This document shows positions 41,845-50,048 of a stretch of 51,440 nucleotides of DNA, piece after piece. Source of the DNA: an uncultured Oscillospiraceae bacterium (lineage in GTDB: Bacteria > Bacillota > Clostridia > Oscillospirales > Acutalibacteraceae). Numbering within the stretch: position 1 is the first letter of the stretch; each line of letters begins with the position of its first letter. The stretch is from the NCBI GenBank assembly GCA_900549755.1, contig URPQ01000005.1, positions 1 to 51,440 on the forward strand. The letters run 5' to 3'. The position numbers and the translations under genes were made by a program. The notes under the pieces are model-generated. The model saw only the letters and a program-made list of their open reading frames with translations, was not told the origin of the DNA and ran no database searches.

Positions 41845-42651
41845 ATGGATAAATTTGCTCAGCTTTGGAGCGATATAGTTAAATGCTGGGGTGACAGCTC
41901 ATCACAATATCTGGTGGGAGCGCTTAAAACAATAGAGCTTGCGGTCGTTGCAACGGCCATAGGCTGTATAATTGGTCTTGCGTGCGGAATAGTGCAAACT
42001 ATTCCGTGCACAAAGAACGATAATATTGTAAAGCGCATACTCTTGGGAATCGTAAAGGCGATAGTTCGTATTTATGTTGAGGTGTTCAGAGGAACGCCTA
42101 TGATAATTCAGGCAATCTTCATTTTCTACGCAATACCGTATTTTACCGACGGCGCGGTAAACCTTGAAGTAACCCTTGCGGCGTATTTGGTAGTTTCGAT
42201 TAACACGGGAGCTTATATGGCGGAAACGGTGCGCGGCGGTATAATGTCGATAGATATAGGGCAGACCGAGGGCGCAAAGTCAATAGGTATGAACCACTTT
42301 AAAACCATGCTTTACGTTATTCTGCCGCAGACGATTCGCAACATAATCCCGCAAATAGGCAATAACCTTATTATAAATATTAAGGATACCTCGGTTATGT
42401 TCGTTATAGGCTATGCCGAGTTGTTCGCGGCGCACAAGGCGATTGTCGGCGCTAAGTACATCTACTTCCCGTCGGCAGTCATAACTCTCACCATTTACCT
42501 TATTATGACGGTCATCTGCTCGCTTATTTTAAGGCTTTGGGAAAAGAAAATGGATGGACCCGCGAACTTCGACGTTGCCACAAAAGACACGCTCGCGCTC
42601 ACAAGCGGCACATATTCATATGTTAAAAAGTCGGAAAGGAGCGGTAAATAA
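41845..42651 (+). CDS. Amino acid ABC transporter permease (lysine predicted)
   Basis: A 268-residue HisM/GlnP-type permease with about five helices: the VEVFRGTPMIIQAIF entry motif and the EAA-type loop GGIMSIDIGQTEGAKSIGM that contacts the ATPase. A short C-terminal tail reaches the ATPase gene, which overlaps it by one base (TAATG). There is a single permease gene, so it probably works as a homodimer. Confidence 0.92.
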   Translation: MDKFAQLWSDIVKCWGDSSSQYLVGALKTIELAVVATAIGCIIGLACGIVQTIPCTKNDNIVKRILLGIVKAIVRIYVEVFRGTPMIIQAIFIFYAIPYFTDGAVNLEVTLAAYLVVSINTGAYMAETVRGGIMSIDIGQTEGAKSIGMNHFKTMLYVILPQTIRNIIPQIGNNLIINIKDTSVMFVIGYAELFAAHKAIVGAKYIYFPSAVITLTIYLIMTVICSLILRLWEKKMDGPANFDVATKDTLALTSGTYSYVKKSERSGK

Positions 42652-43391
42652 TGGCAGAACCGATTTTACAGGTAAAGCACCTTTCAAAGACTTTCGGCAA
42701 GCACGAAGTGCTGCGGGATATTGATTTCTCGGTAAACGCAGGTGACGTTACAAGCATTATAGGCGCGTCGGGCTCGGGTAAGTCCACCCTTTTGCGCTGC
42801 ATAAACCTGCTTGAAACGCCGAGTTCAGGCGAAATACTTTACCACGGCGCCAATATTGATAAAATAAAGGGCGGCGCCAGCGCCTACCGCTCGCATGTGG
42901 GAATGGTTTTCCAGTCCTTTAACCTTTTCAATAATATGACCGTGCTTAAAAACTGTATGATAGGGCAGACAAAGGTGCTCGGCAAATCAAGGGCAGAGGC
43001 TAAGGAAACGGCTATGAAATACCTTGAAAAGGTAGGAATGGCGCCTTATATCAACGCAAAGCCCTCGCAGCTTTCGGGCGGGCAAAAGCAGCGCGTAGCA
43101 ATAGCGCGCGCACTGGCTATGAACCCCGAGGTGCTTTTGTTCGATGAGCCCACAAGCGCGCTTGACCCACAAATGGTGGGCGAGGTTTTGAGCGTTATGC
43201 GAACGCTGGCGGCAGAGGGGCTTACAATGATAGTTGTTACCCACGAAATGGCGTTTGCAAGAGATGTTTCATCACACGTGGTATTTATGGCGGACGGGGT
43301 TATCTGCGAAGAGGGCACACCCGCGGATATATTTGAAAACCCGACAAATGCCAAAACACGCGATTTTCTTACAAGATTTTTTGAGCATTAA
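42651..43391 (+). CDS. Amino acid ABC transporter ATPase (lysine predicted)
   Basis: A 246-residue polar amino acid transporter ATPase with Walker A GASGSGKST, Q-loop FQSFNLF, signature LSGGQKQR, Walker B LLFDEPTSALDP and the switch His in VVTHEMAFARDV. It completes the three-gene operon under the lysine riboswitch. Confidence 0.93.
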   Translation: MAEPILQVKHLSKTFGKHEVLRDIDFSVNAGDVTSIIGASGSGKSTLLRCINLLETPSSGEILYHGANIDKIKGGASAYRSHVGMVFQSFNLFNNMTVLKNCMIGQTKVLGKSRAEAKETAMKYLEKVGMAPYINAKPSQLSGGQKQRVAIARALAMNPEVLLFDEPTSALDPQMVGEVLSVMRTLAAEGLTMIVVTHEMAFARDVSSHVVFMADGVICEEGTPADIFENPTNAKTRDFLTRFFEH

Positions 43392-43438
43392 AATTTTCCA
43401 GCAGATTTTTAACTTTTTGTTAAATCAATTCTGCGGGA

Positions 43439-43467
43439 TTGATTTTTTTGTAGAATAATGCTATAAT
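43439..43467 (+). promoter_or_regulatory. Sigma-A promoter of DUF6110/ATPase unit
   Basis: TTGATT (43439-43444) and TATAAT (43462-43467) with a 17-bp spacer, 34 bp before the small gene's ATG. Confidence 0.7.
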
Positions 43468-43501
43468 AAAGCCGAAAAAGAAAAAAAGGAGGTTGTTTAA
43501 A

Positions 43502-43780
43502 ATGAAATGTGCATGGGGTAAGCTCGGATTATTTGCCGGAGGACTTCTTTTCGGAACGGCCGGCCTTAAAATTCTGAGTAGCAAAGAGGCTAAAAAAGCC
43601 TATACATATACCACCGCTGCAGCGCTGCGCGCTAAAGAGGACGTTATGACGGTTGTTACCGCCGTAAAGGAAAATGCGGGGGATATTCTTGCCGATGCAA
43701 AGGCGCTCAACGAAAAGCGTGCCGCCGAGGCAGAGGCGGAGGTTATTGAAGATACCGCCGCGGAAGAACCCGAAGAATAA
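43502..43780 (+). CDS. Small DUF6110-like membrane protein
   Basis: A 92-residue protein with one Gly-rich hydrophobic segment (GKLGLFAGGLLFGTAGLKIL), then a helical charged stretch KNEKRAAEAEAE-like and an acidic end. It looks like the DUF6110 family, which is found next to metal P-type ATPases in Clostridia; I name it from memory, so with reserve. The frame can start at a TTG at 43493, but AAAGGAGG is placed for the ATG at 43502. A hairpin separates it from the ATPase gene. A helper role for the pump is plausible and untested. Confidence 0.65.
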   Translation: MKCAWGKLGLFAGGLLFGTAGLKILSSKEAKKAYTYTTAAALRAKEDVMTVVTAVKENAGDILADAKALNEKRAAEAEAEVIEDTAAEEPEE

Positions 43781-43827
43781 ACTTTAGCTGAGAGTAATTT
43801 TCTCTCATTCGGTTTCGTATACACTCA

Positions 43828-43856
43828 GCTCCCTCCACGGAGGGAGCGTGATTTTT
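43828..43856 (+). terminator. Intra-operon hairpin before P-type ATPase
   Basis: GCTCCCTC (43828-43835) and GAGGGAGC (43840-43847) with loop CACG, followed by GTGATTTTT. It could be a partial terminator that lowers ATPase expression relative to the small gene. The stem is related to the one at 37087-37112. Confidence 0.5.
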
Positions 43857-43887
43857 ATTTGCATTAATTTTTCGGAGATGCAGTTTT

Positions 43888-45975
43888 ATGAAATGCTTGG
43901 TATTGCACGAATCGCAGGGCAGACTGCGCGTGCATTTATGTATAAACAGAATGACGCTTCATTCTGCTGATGTTCTTGAGTATTATCTGCGCGGGGTTGC
44001 AGGTGTTACCGATGTTAAGGTTTACGACCGCACCTGTGACGCTGCCGTTACCTACAACGGCGCGCGGGCAGATGTTATAAAGGCTTTTGCCGCATTTTCG
44101 CCCGCAAAAGCCGAAACCGAGGTTACTATACCCGAGCACACTGCGCGGGCACTCAACCGCGAATTTGAGGATAAGCTGGTTTCGGCGGTTTTAAGGCGCT
44201 TTTCTTTAAAGCTGTTTTTGCCGCTGCCGCTGCGCTCGGCAATAGCAGTTTGTCACTCGCTGCACTATATAAAGGCAGGCTTAAAGGCGCTTATAAAGGG
44301 CAGGCTTTCCGTATCGGTGCTTGACGCCACGGCAGTTACCGTATCGCTTTTGCGGCGTGATTTTGATACCGCCTCGTCCGTTATGTTTATGCTGCGGTTG
44401 GGTGAGCTGCTTGAAGAATGGACTCATAAAAAGTCCGTTTCCGACCTCGCGGGTGCTATGTCGCTTAACGTAGACAAGGTTTGGCTTAAAACCGACGAGC
44501 AGGAAATACTTATACCTATTAACAATGTTTCGGCGGGGGATAAAATAATAGTGCGCACGGGCAACCTTATACCGCTTGACGGCAAGGTGGTCTCGGGCAA
44601 CGCTATGGTAAACCAGGCTTCTATGACCGGCGAATCTTTGCCCGTTAAGAAAAGCGCGGGCAGCTACGCATATGCCGGAACGGTTGTGGAAGAGGGCGAG
44701 TGCGTAATCTCGGTTGAAAAAACCATGGGCGGCGGGCGCTATGACCGCATTGTTCATATGATTGAGGAGTCGGAAAAGCTTAAATCCACCGCTGAAGATA
44801 AGGCTTCGCACTTAGCCGACAGGCTTGTGCCCTACACCCTCGGCGGAACGGCGCTTACATATTTATTAACGCGCAATTCCGTAAAGGCGCTTTCGGTGCT
44901 TATGGTGGATTTTTCTTGCGCGTTAAAGCTTTCAATGCCTATTGCCGTAATATCAGCTATGCGCGAAAGCAACAAATATAACGTTTCGGTAAAGGGCGGC
45001 AGATTTTTAGAGGCGGTAGCAAAGGCTGATACAATTGTTTTTGATAAAACAGGCACGCTCACCTTTGCAACCCCGCGCGTGGCAAAAATCGTGACTTTCG
45101 GCGGACGGAATGAAAACGATATGCTGCGGCTTGCCGCCTGCCTTGAGGAGCATTACCCGCACTCGCTGGCAAACGCCGTTGTAGAAGAAGCGGCACGGCG
45201 CGGGCTTAACCATGAGGAATACCACTCAAACGTTGAATATGTGGTGGCTCACGGCATTTCAAGCACGGTTGAGGGCAGAAAGGTAGTTATAGGCAGCTAT
45301 CACTTCGTGTTTGAGGATGAGGGCTGCACAGTACCCGAGGACGAAAGAGATAAATTCGACGGTATTTCAGATGAATACTCGCACCTTTATCTTGCCGTTT
45401 CGGGGGTTTTAAGGGCGGTTATATGCATTGCCGACCCGCTGCGCCCCGAGGCTGCCGCCGTTGTTACGGCGCTGCATAAGGCGGGCATTAACAAGGTTGT
45501 AATGATGACGGGTGATAACGAAAAAACCGCCGCTGCGGTGGCGCGCGCCGTGGGTGTGAATGAATACCACGCCGAGGTTCTGCCCGAGGATAAGGCGGAG
45601 TTTATTCGCCGCGAAAAGGCGGCGGGGCACACCGTTATTATGATAGGCGACGGCGTAAACGATACACCCGCGCTTTCAGAGGCGGATGTGGGCATAGCCA
45701 TAAATACAGGCGCCGCAATCGCTAAGGAAATTTCGGATATAACCGTTTCTTCAAGCGATTTGTTCAAGCTTTTAAAGCTGCGCGAAATTTCTGTGGCGCT
45801 TATGTCCCGCATAAATAAAAACTACCGCTTTATTGTCGGGTTTAATTTCCTGCTTATAGTCTGCGGCGTTACGGGCGCAATTCAACCAACAACCTCTGCG
45901 CTGCTGCACAATATGTCCACCCTCGGCATAAGCGTTAAAAGTATGACCGACCTGCTGACTGAAGAAAAAGAATAA
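43888..45975 (+). CDS. P1B-type metal ATPase with atypical SCA metal motif
   Basis: A 695-residue metal-transporting P-type ATPase. It has a degenerate N-terminal HMA-like domain without CxxC, the actuator motif TGES (near 247), phosphorylated D386 in DKTGTL, HYPHSLA in place of the usual HP motif, MTGDN and GDGVNDTPAL. Where most P1B pumps have CPC or SPC in the metal-binding helix, this one reads DFSCALKLSMPIA (C344). The terminal helix has HNMSTLGISVKSM. This pattern fits no P1B subtype I can name with confidence, so the metal is open. It lies downstream of a small membrane protein and ends at a terminator. Confidence 0.88.
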   Translation: MKCLVLHESQGRLRVHLCINRMTLHSADVLEYYLRGVAGVTDVKVYDRTCDAAVTYNGARADVIKAFAAFSPAKAETEVTIPEHTARALNREFEDKLVSAVLRRFSLKLFLPLPLRSAIAVCHSLHYIKAGLKALIKGRLSVSVLDATAVTVSLLRRDFDTASSVMFMLRLGELLEEWTHKKSVSDLAGAMSLNVDKVWLKTDEQEILIPINNVSAGDKIIVRTGNLIPLDGKVVSGNAMVNQASMTGESLPVKKSAGSYAYAGTVVEEGECVISVEKTMGGGRYDRIVHMIEESEKLKSTAEDKASHLADRLVPYTLGGTALTYLLTRNSVKALSVLMVDFSCALKLSMPIAVISAMRESNKYNVSVKGGRFLEAVAKADTIVFDKTGTLTFATPRVAKIVTFGGRNENDMLRLAACLEEHYPHSLANAVVEEAARRGLNHEEYHSNVEYVVAHGISSTVEGRKVVIGSYHFVFEDEGCTVPEDERDKFDGISDEYSHLYLAVSGVLRAVICIADPLRPEAAAVVTALHKAGINKVVMMTGDNEKTAAAVARAVGVNEYHAEVLPEDKAEFIRREKAAGHTVIMIGDGVNDTPALSEADVGIAINTGAAIAKEISDITVSSSDLFKLLKLREISVALMSRINKNYRFIVGFNFLLIVCGVTGAIQPTTSALLHNMSTLGISVKSMTDLLTEEKE

Positions 45976-45980
45976 TTTAT

Positions 45981-46013
45981 AATTCGGAATTCGGAATGTG
46001 TAATTCGGAATTG
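45981..46013 (+). repeat. AATTCGGAA short tandem copies
   Basis: AATTCGGAA or a one-base variant occurs three times in about 30 bp after the ATPase stop. It is probably a small simple repeat with no visible role. Confidence 0.5.
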
Positions 46014-46023
46014 TAAAAAAATT

Positions 46024-46067
46024 GCACCCCTGTTGTTATCTTTTGTGATAGCGGCGGGGGTGCTTTT
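46024..46067 (+). terminator. Terminator after P-type ATPase
   Basis: GCACCCC (46024-46030) pairs with GGGGTGC (46057-46063) and inner bases TTATC/GATAG extend the stem; TTTT follows. Confidence 0.8.
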
Positions 46068-46072
46068 CGCAA

Positions 46073-46564
46073 TTAAGGGCAATTATTACCAAACGGCAGC
46101 CTTATAATAACCTTTTTTCGTTTTACAGAGTAATTATAAGCGATTTCGGTGCCGCTTTTGAGCGTTTTGGGAAAAATGCGCTTATCAAAATAAATCACGC
46201 AGAATTTGCTTTTATCTATCATTTCGCAATTTCGCTCTATATACACCGCTTTACCCGAATTAAGCGCCATTTCGGGATAATATGTATACTCGTATTTTTC
46301 CAAAAGATATTCGGTGTAATAATTATCTATATACGGATACTCCGCCCGCACATAAACCCGCTTTATGTGCGGGAATTTTTCTTTTATTTCGGTAACAAGC
46401 TCATAGCAAATGCTGTTAAATTGACTTTTACTGCCGAAAAGAAAGGTGTCAACATTTTCCGCCGTAATAAGATTTTCAATAACAGCCTTTAATTGTAGCT
46501 TTAAATTTTCTGTTTCTTCGGTTTTTCTGTGACCTATAAAGCAGCAAGTGTTTTCTTTAGTCAT
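46073..46564 (-). CDS. SLOG/DUF1273-like hypothetical protein
   Basis: A 163-residue soluble protein that opens with CCFIGHRKTEE, a pattern of the SLOG (YpsA/DUF1273-like) fold thought to bind nucleotides or related ligands. It has FGSKSQFNSICYELV and later VIYFDKR. The start is put at ATG 46564, 8 bases after AAGG; the GTG nine bases earlier is less well placed. It is convergent with the ATPase and divergent from the XRE regulator. The function is unknown. Confidence 0.65.
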   Translation of the reverse strand: MTKENTCCFIGHRKTEETENLKLQLKAVIENLITAENVDTFLFGSKSQFNSICYELVTEIKEKFPHIKRVYVRAEYPYIDNYYTEYLLEKYEYTYYPEMALNSGKAVYIERNCEMIDKSKFCVIYFDKRIFPKTLKSGTEIAYNYSVKRKKVIIRLPFGNNCP

Positions 46565-46707
46565 AATTCTCACCTTAAAATATTGATTATTAAATCATTA
46601 TACACTATATTTCACTCAAAGTAAATAAATCTGCAATTGTATGTAATAATAATCTTTTCTCTTTTTCGGTAAAATAATTATATACGCAAAGGAAAAGAGG
46701 AATTATA

Positions 46708-46938
46708 ATGAAAACGGACTTTCCCGAAAAATATATAACGCTTGGTTTGAAAATTGCGTATTACAGAAGAAAAGCAGGCTACACGCAGGAATATCTGGCA
46801 GAGCTTATAGGAAAAAGCGTAAGCTTTATAGGGCAGGTAGAGGGAACAGGTACAGTTTGCGGTGTTTCTTTAGAAACCTTATTTAAAATCGCAAAGGTAT
46901 TGAATGTACCGCCGTCTAAGCTGTTAGAGGATGACTGA
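46708..46938 (+). CDS. XRE-family transcriptional regulator
   Basis: A 76-residue single-domain Cro/C1-type DNA-binding protein: GLKIAYYRRKAGYTQEYLAELIGKS with the helix-turn-helix from TQEYLAELIG to SFIGQVEG, and SLETLFKIAKVLNVPPSKLL. It is divergent from the SLOG-like gene, with about 140 bp between, so it may control that gene or itself. GAAAAGAGG precedes the ATG. Confidence 0.88.
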   Translation: MKTDFPEKYITLGLKIAYYRRKAGYTQEYLAELIGKSVSFIGQVEGTGTVCGVSLETLFKIAKVLNVPPSKLLEDD

Positions 46939-46951
46939 ACAATAAATAAAA

Positions 46952-47060
46952 ATGATGAATGAAATTAACAGCATAATTGATTTTAAAAATTACGGTAAAA
47001 TAAAAATCAAGCTCTCTGAAATTATGTAAGAAAAGGGAATACAAGCATAGCTGAAATTTT
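46952..47060 (+). pseudogene. Decayed second regulator fragment
   Basis: An ATG frame at 46952 reads 25 residues ending GKIKIKLSEIM and then meets TAA at 47027-47029. A further short in-frame piece follows, reading RKGNTSIAEIL before another stop. IKIKLSEIM resembles the start of Cro/C1-type regulators that often sit next to XRE genes. I take it as the broken remains of such a gene. Nothing else is seen up to the rpsO promoter. Confidence 0.35.
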
Positions 47061-47131
47061 ATAAAATACCGCCCGGTCACTAACGCGATATTCGCTTTTG
47101 CGTTTATTTTACAGCAAGCGAAAAGTTGTGC

Positions 47132-47160
47132 TTTACTTTTTAAAAAGAGTATGATATAAT
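47132..47160 (+). promoter_or_regulatory. Sigma-A promoter of rpsO-pnp
   Basis: TTTACT (47132-47137) and TATAAT (47155-47160) with a 17-bp spacer, 101 bp before rpsO. Confidence 0.75.
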
Positions 47161-47183
47161 ATTCTCACCGTCTACTGAGCTTT

Positions 47184-47218
47184 GGGCGTCCGCCCCTTTT
47201 CGGGGAGTCACTTTTGAC
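47184..47218 (+). promoter_or_regulatory. Structured rpsO leader, possible S15 autoregulation
   Basis: The 5' leader of rpsO holds small hairpins: GGGC/GCCC (47184-47195), overlapping CCCC/GGGG (47193-47205), and GTCA/TGAC (47207-47218). Overlapping alternatives could give switching or a pseudoknot. In several bacteria S15 binds its own leader, though with unrelated structures; a binding site here is inferred. Confidence 0.35.
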
Positions 47219-47260
47219 CCTTTGCCCGGTTTGCGGATATGTGTTAAAGGAGTGAAAAAA

Positions 47261-47524
47261 ATGACCAAAGAATTAAAGCAGCAAATCATGCAGGAGTATG
47301 CCGTTCATGAGGGCGACACCGGTTCTCCGGAGGTACAGATTGCTCTGCTTACCACCAGAATCAATGAGCTTAACGCTCACTTAAAGGTTCACCCGAAGGA
47401 TCGCCATTCCTATCGCGGTCTTCTTAAAATGGTAGGTCACAGAAGAAACCTGTTGGCTTATTTGCAGAAGAACGATATTGAAAGATACCGTGCTATAATC
47501 AAAAAACTCGGCATCCGTAAGTAA
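47261..47524 (+). CDS. rpsO: 30S ribosomal protein S15
   Basis: An 87-residue ribosomal protein that binds the central domain of 16S rRNA. Family marks are HEGDTGSPEVQIALLT, LNAHLKVHPKDRHSYRGL and VGHRRNLLAYL. The true start is 47261, with AAAGGAG 8 bases upstream; a frame 39 bases longer runs into the leader. It is followed by a terminator-like hairpin and pnp, the widely conserved order. Confidence 0.97.
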   Translation: MTKELKQQIMQEYAVHEGDTGSPEVQIALLTTRINELNAHLKVHPKDRHSYRGLLKMVGHRRNLLAYLQKNDIERYRAIIKKLGIRK

Positions 47525-47535
47525 TGCGTACATTA

Positions 47536-47567
47536 AAGGCAGACCGATAAAAGCTTCGGTCTGCCTT
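47536..47567 (+). terminator. Hairpin after rpsO
   Basis: AAGGCAGACCGA (47536-47547) and TCGGTCTGCCTT (47556-47567) form a perfect 12-bp stem. The T-run after it is weak (ATTGT), so partial readthrough to pnp is likely. Confidence 0.7.
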
Positions 47568-47582
47568 ATTGTAAATATTTAA

Positions 47583-47661
47583 GGAGATTTTCGTGCTTTA
47601 GCGGTAAATCGGGCGGCTGAGCCTTATCGGCTGTCGGATTTATTGCTAACCGGAAGTCTCC
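47583..47661 (+). promoter_or_regulatory. Long stem-loop in the pnp leader
   Basis: Two stacked helices frame this 79-nt element: GGAGATTTTCG (47583-47593) with CGGAAGTCTCC (47651-47661), and AGCGGTAAATC (47600-47610) with GATTTATTGCT (47637-47647), each 11 pairs including G-U wobbles, closing a GC-rich apical region. It lies between rpsO and pnp. In E. coli the pnp leader forms a long stem cut by RNase III that mediates PNPase self-control; this element sits in the same place and could be an analogue. Confidence 0.6.
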
Positions 47662-47689
47662 CGAAAAAAGAAATGGAGATTTTAAAAGT

Positions 47690-49900
47690 ATGTTTGAAAA
47701 CTACAAGGTTTACGAAACCACACTTGCCGGCAGACCCTTAAAGCTTGAAACCGGTATGATGGCTCAACTTGCTAACGCCGCGGTTATGGCAACCTACGGC
47801 GAGACAAAGGTGCTTTGCACCGTTACGGCTTCCGCAAAGCCGCGCGATGGGGTAGATTTCTTCCCGCTTTCGGTTGATTATGAGGAAAAAATGTACTCGG
47901 TGGGCAGATTGCCCGGCTCGTTTACAAGGCGCGAGGGCAGAGCCACCGAAAAGGCTATACTTGCCTCCCGCTGCATTGACAGACCTATTCGTCCGCTTTT
48001 CCCGAAGGATATGCGCAACGATTGCTCGGTAGTGGCAACCGTTATGTCGGTTGACCCCGATTGCTCGCCCGAGGTTGCGGCGGCAATAGGCGTTTCCGCC
48101 GCTATTGCTATTTCGGATATTCCGTGGGCCGGCCCTATTTCCAGCGTAAACGTAGGCTTGGTTGACGGCGAAATAGTTATTAACCCCACCCTTGAGCAGC
48201 GCGCAAAATCTGACCTTAACCTTACCGTTTCCTCAACTGAGGATTTGGTTGCAATGATTGAGGCGGGCGCTAATGAAATATCGGACGAGCTTATGTTCGA
48301 CTGCATTATGGCAGGTCACGAAGCTAACAAAGAGGTTGTTAAGTTTATCAACGGCATTGTAGCCGAAATAGGCAAGCCGAAGTTTGAGTTTGAGTCTAAC
48401 GACCCCGACCCCGAAATATTTAAGGAAATTGAAGATTTCTGCATTGAGGATGTAAAGAAAGCGCTTGATACCGACGATAAAACGGTACGCGACGCAGCTT
48501 TACTGCCCATATATAACGCCGTTCACGAAAAGTTTGATGAAAAATTCGAGGGCTGCGAGGGCAAAATAGAAGAAATTATGTACCTTGTTCAAAAGCACGT
48601 TGTAAGAGACTGGCTAAAGAACGAGAAAAAGCGTGTTGACGGCAGAGGTATTGACGAAATTCGCCCATTAAACGCGCAGATAGATCTGCTACCCCGCGTT
48701 CACGGCTCTGGTATGTTCACCCGCGGTCAGACCCAGGTGCTTTCGGTTGCTACCTTAGCACCGATAAGCGAGGCTCAAAAGCTCGACGGGCTTGACGAGG
48801 AAATATCTAAAAGATATATTCACCACTATAATTTCCCCTCATACTCGGTAGGCGAAACAAAGCCCTCACGTGGTCCGGGCAGACGTGAAATAGGTCACGG
48901 CGCGCTTGCAGAAAAGGCGCTTGTTCCGGTTATTCCGAGCGTTGAGGAGTTCCCCTACGCTATACGCGTGGTGTCTGAGGTTCTTTCCTCCAACGGCTCT
49001 ACCTCGCAAGGCTCAATTTGCGGCTCTACCCTGGCACTTATGGCTGCCGGTGTTCCGATAAAGGCGCCTGTTGCGGGTATTTCCTGCGGACTTATTACAG
49101 GCGATAAGGGCGTATACGGCGACTTTATGACCATGGTTGATATTCAGGGTCTTGAAGATTTCTACGGCGATATGGACTTTAAGGTAGCGGGAACTCACAA
49201 GGGTATAACCGCTATTCAGATGGACTTAAAGGTTCACGGTCTTACCCCCGAAATTATTAAGGAGGCTTTTGCTAAAACTCACAAGGCGCGCGATTATATA
49301 CTTGACGAGGTAATGCTCAAGTGTATACCGGAACCCCGAACCGAGCTTTCAAAGTATGCTCCTAAAATGCTTACAACTGCTATCAGCCCCGATAAGATAG
49401 GCGACGTTATAGGTAAGCAGGGCAAGGTTATTCAGTCTATTCAGGAGCAGTGCGACTGCACCATTACCATTGAAGAGGACGGTCACGTTTACGTTTCGGG
49501 ACTTGACATTGAAAAGGCTAAGCAGGCAATTTCAATAGTTGAGCTTATTGCCAACGACCCCGAGGTGGGCGCTATTTACAGCGGTAAGGTAACCCGCCTT
49601 ATGACCTTCGGTGCGTTTGTTGAAATAGCCCCCGGCAAAGAGGGTCTTGTTCACATTTCAAAGCTTGATACCAAGCGTGTTGAAAAGGTTGAGGATGTTG
49701 TAGCCGTAGGCGACCAGGTAATAGTTAAGGTTACCGATATTGACGACCAGGGCAGAATAAACCTCTCCCGCAGAGACGCGCTTGTTGAAGTAAACGGCGC
49801 AACGGTTGACCCCGATGCGGACGACGTACCGCAGCCCCGCCCCGCCAAACGTGACGGCGGACACGGCAGAGACCGCCGCAATTTCAGAAACCGCGATTGA
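47690..49900 (+). CDS. pnp: Polyribonucleotide nucleotidyltransferase
   Basis: A phosphate-dependent 3'-5' exoribonuclease. The 736-residue protein has two RNase PH domains separated by a helical domain (first opening RPLKLETGMMAQLANAA; second with GRGIDEIRPL, GSGMFTRGQTQVL and GPGRREIGHGALAEKAL), then a KH domain (about 560-625, VIGKQGKVIQSI) and an S1 domain (about 630-700, IYSGKVTRLMTFGAFVEI). A basic, Arg-rich tail ends it. GGAG precedes the ATG. The long stem-loop upstream may govern its expression. Confidence 0.97.
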   Translation: MFENYKVYETTLAGRPLKLETGMMAQLANAAVMATYGETKVLCTVTASAKPRDGVDFFPLSVDYEEKMYSVGRLPGSFTRREGRATEKAILASRCIDRPIRPLFPKDMRNDCSVVATVMSVDPDCSPEVAAAIGVSAAIAISDIPWAGPISSVNVGLVDGEIVINPTLEQRAKSDLNLTVSSTEDLVAMIEAGANEISDELMFDCIMAGHEANKEVVKFINGIVAEIGKPKFEFESNDPDPEIFKEIEDFCIEDVKKALDTDDKTVRDAALLPIYNAVHEKFDEKFEGCEGKIEEIMYLVQKHVVRDWLKNEKKRVDGRGIDEIRPLNAQIDLLPRVHGSGMFTRGQTQVLSVATLAPISEAQKLDGLDEEISKRYIHHYNFPSYSVGETKPSRGPGRREIGHGALAEKALVPVIPSVEEFPYAIRVVSEVLSSNGSTSQGSICGSTLALMAAGVPIKAPVAGISCGLITGDKGVYGDFMTMVDIQGLEDFYGDMDFKVAGTHKGITAIQMDLKVHGLTPEIIKEAFAKTHKARDYILDEVMLKCIPEPRTELSKYAPKMLTTAISPDKIGDVIGKQGKVIQSIQEQCDCTITIEEDGHVYVSGLDIEKAKQAISIVELIANDPEVGAIYSGKVTRLMTFGAFVEIAPGKEGLVHISKLDTKRVEKVEDVVAVGDQVIVKVTDIDDQGRINLSRRDALVEVNGATVDPDADDVPQPRPAKRDGGHGRDRRNFRNRD

Positions 49901-49941
49901 TAAATAAAAAACGGTCGCTTTAAAGCAATGCCGATAATAAG

Positions 49942-49985
49942 AAAAGTTCCTGCCCTTCGCGTTTGCGAAGGGCAGGAACTTTTTA
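49942..49985. terminator. Terminator after pnp, 19-bp stem
   Basis: A 19-bp perfect stem (49942-49960 with 49965-49983), loop GTTT, with an A-run before and TTTTT after, so it works in both directions between pnp and the convergent flavodoxin gene. Confidence 0.9.
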
Positions 49986-50048
49986 TAAGGTAGGGGGGAG
50001 AAAAAGTCGAAAAAATCAGACCTGCCAAGGCAGTAAAGCTATAACGAA

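Noticed and set aside
45981..46013. AATTCGGAA repeats as a regulator-binding array
   Set aside because: Only three imperfect copies between a stop codon and a terminator, with no promoter nearby.
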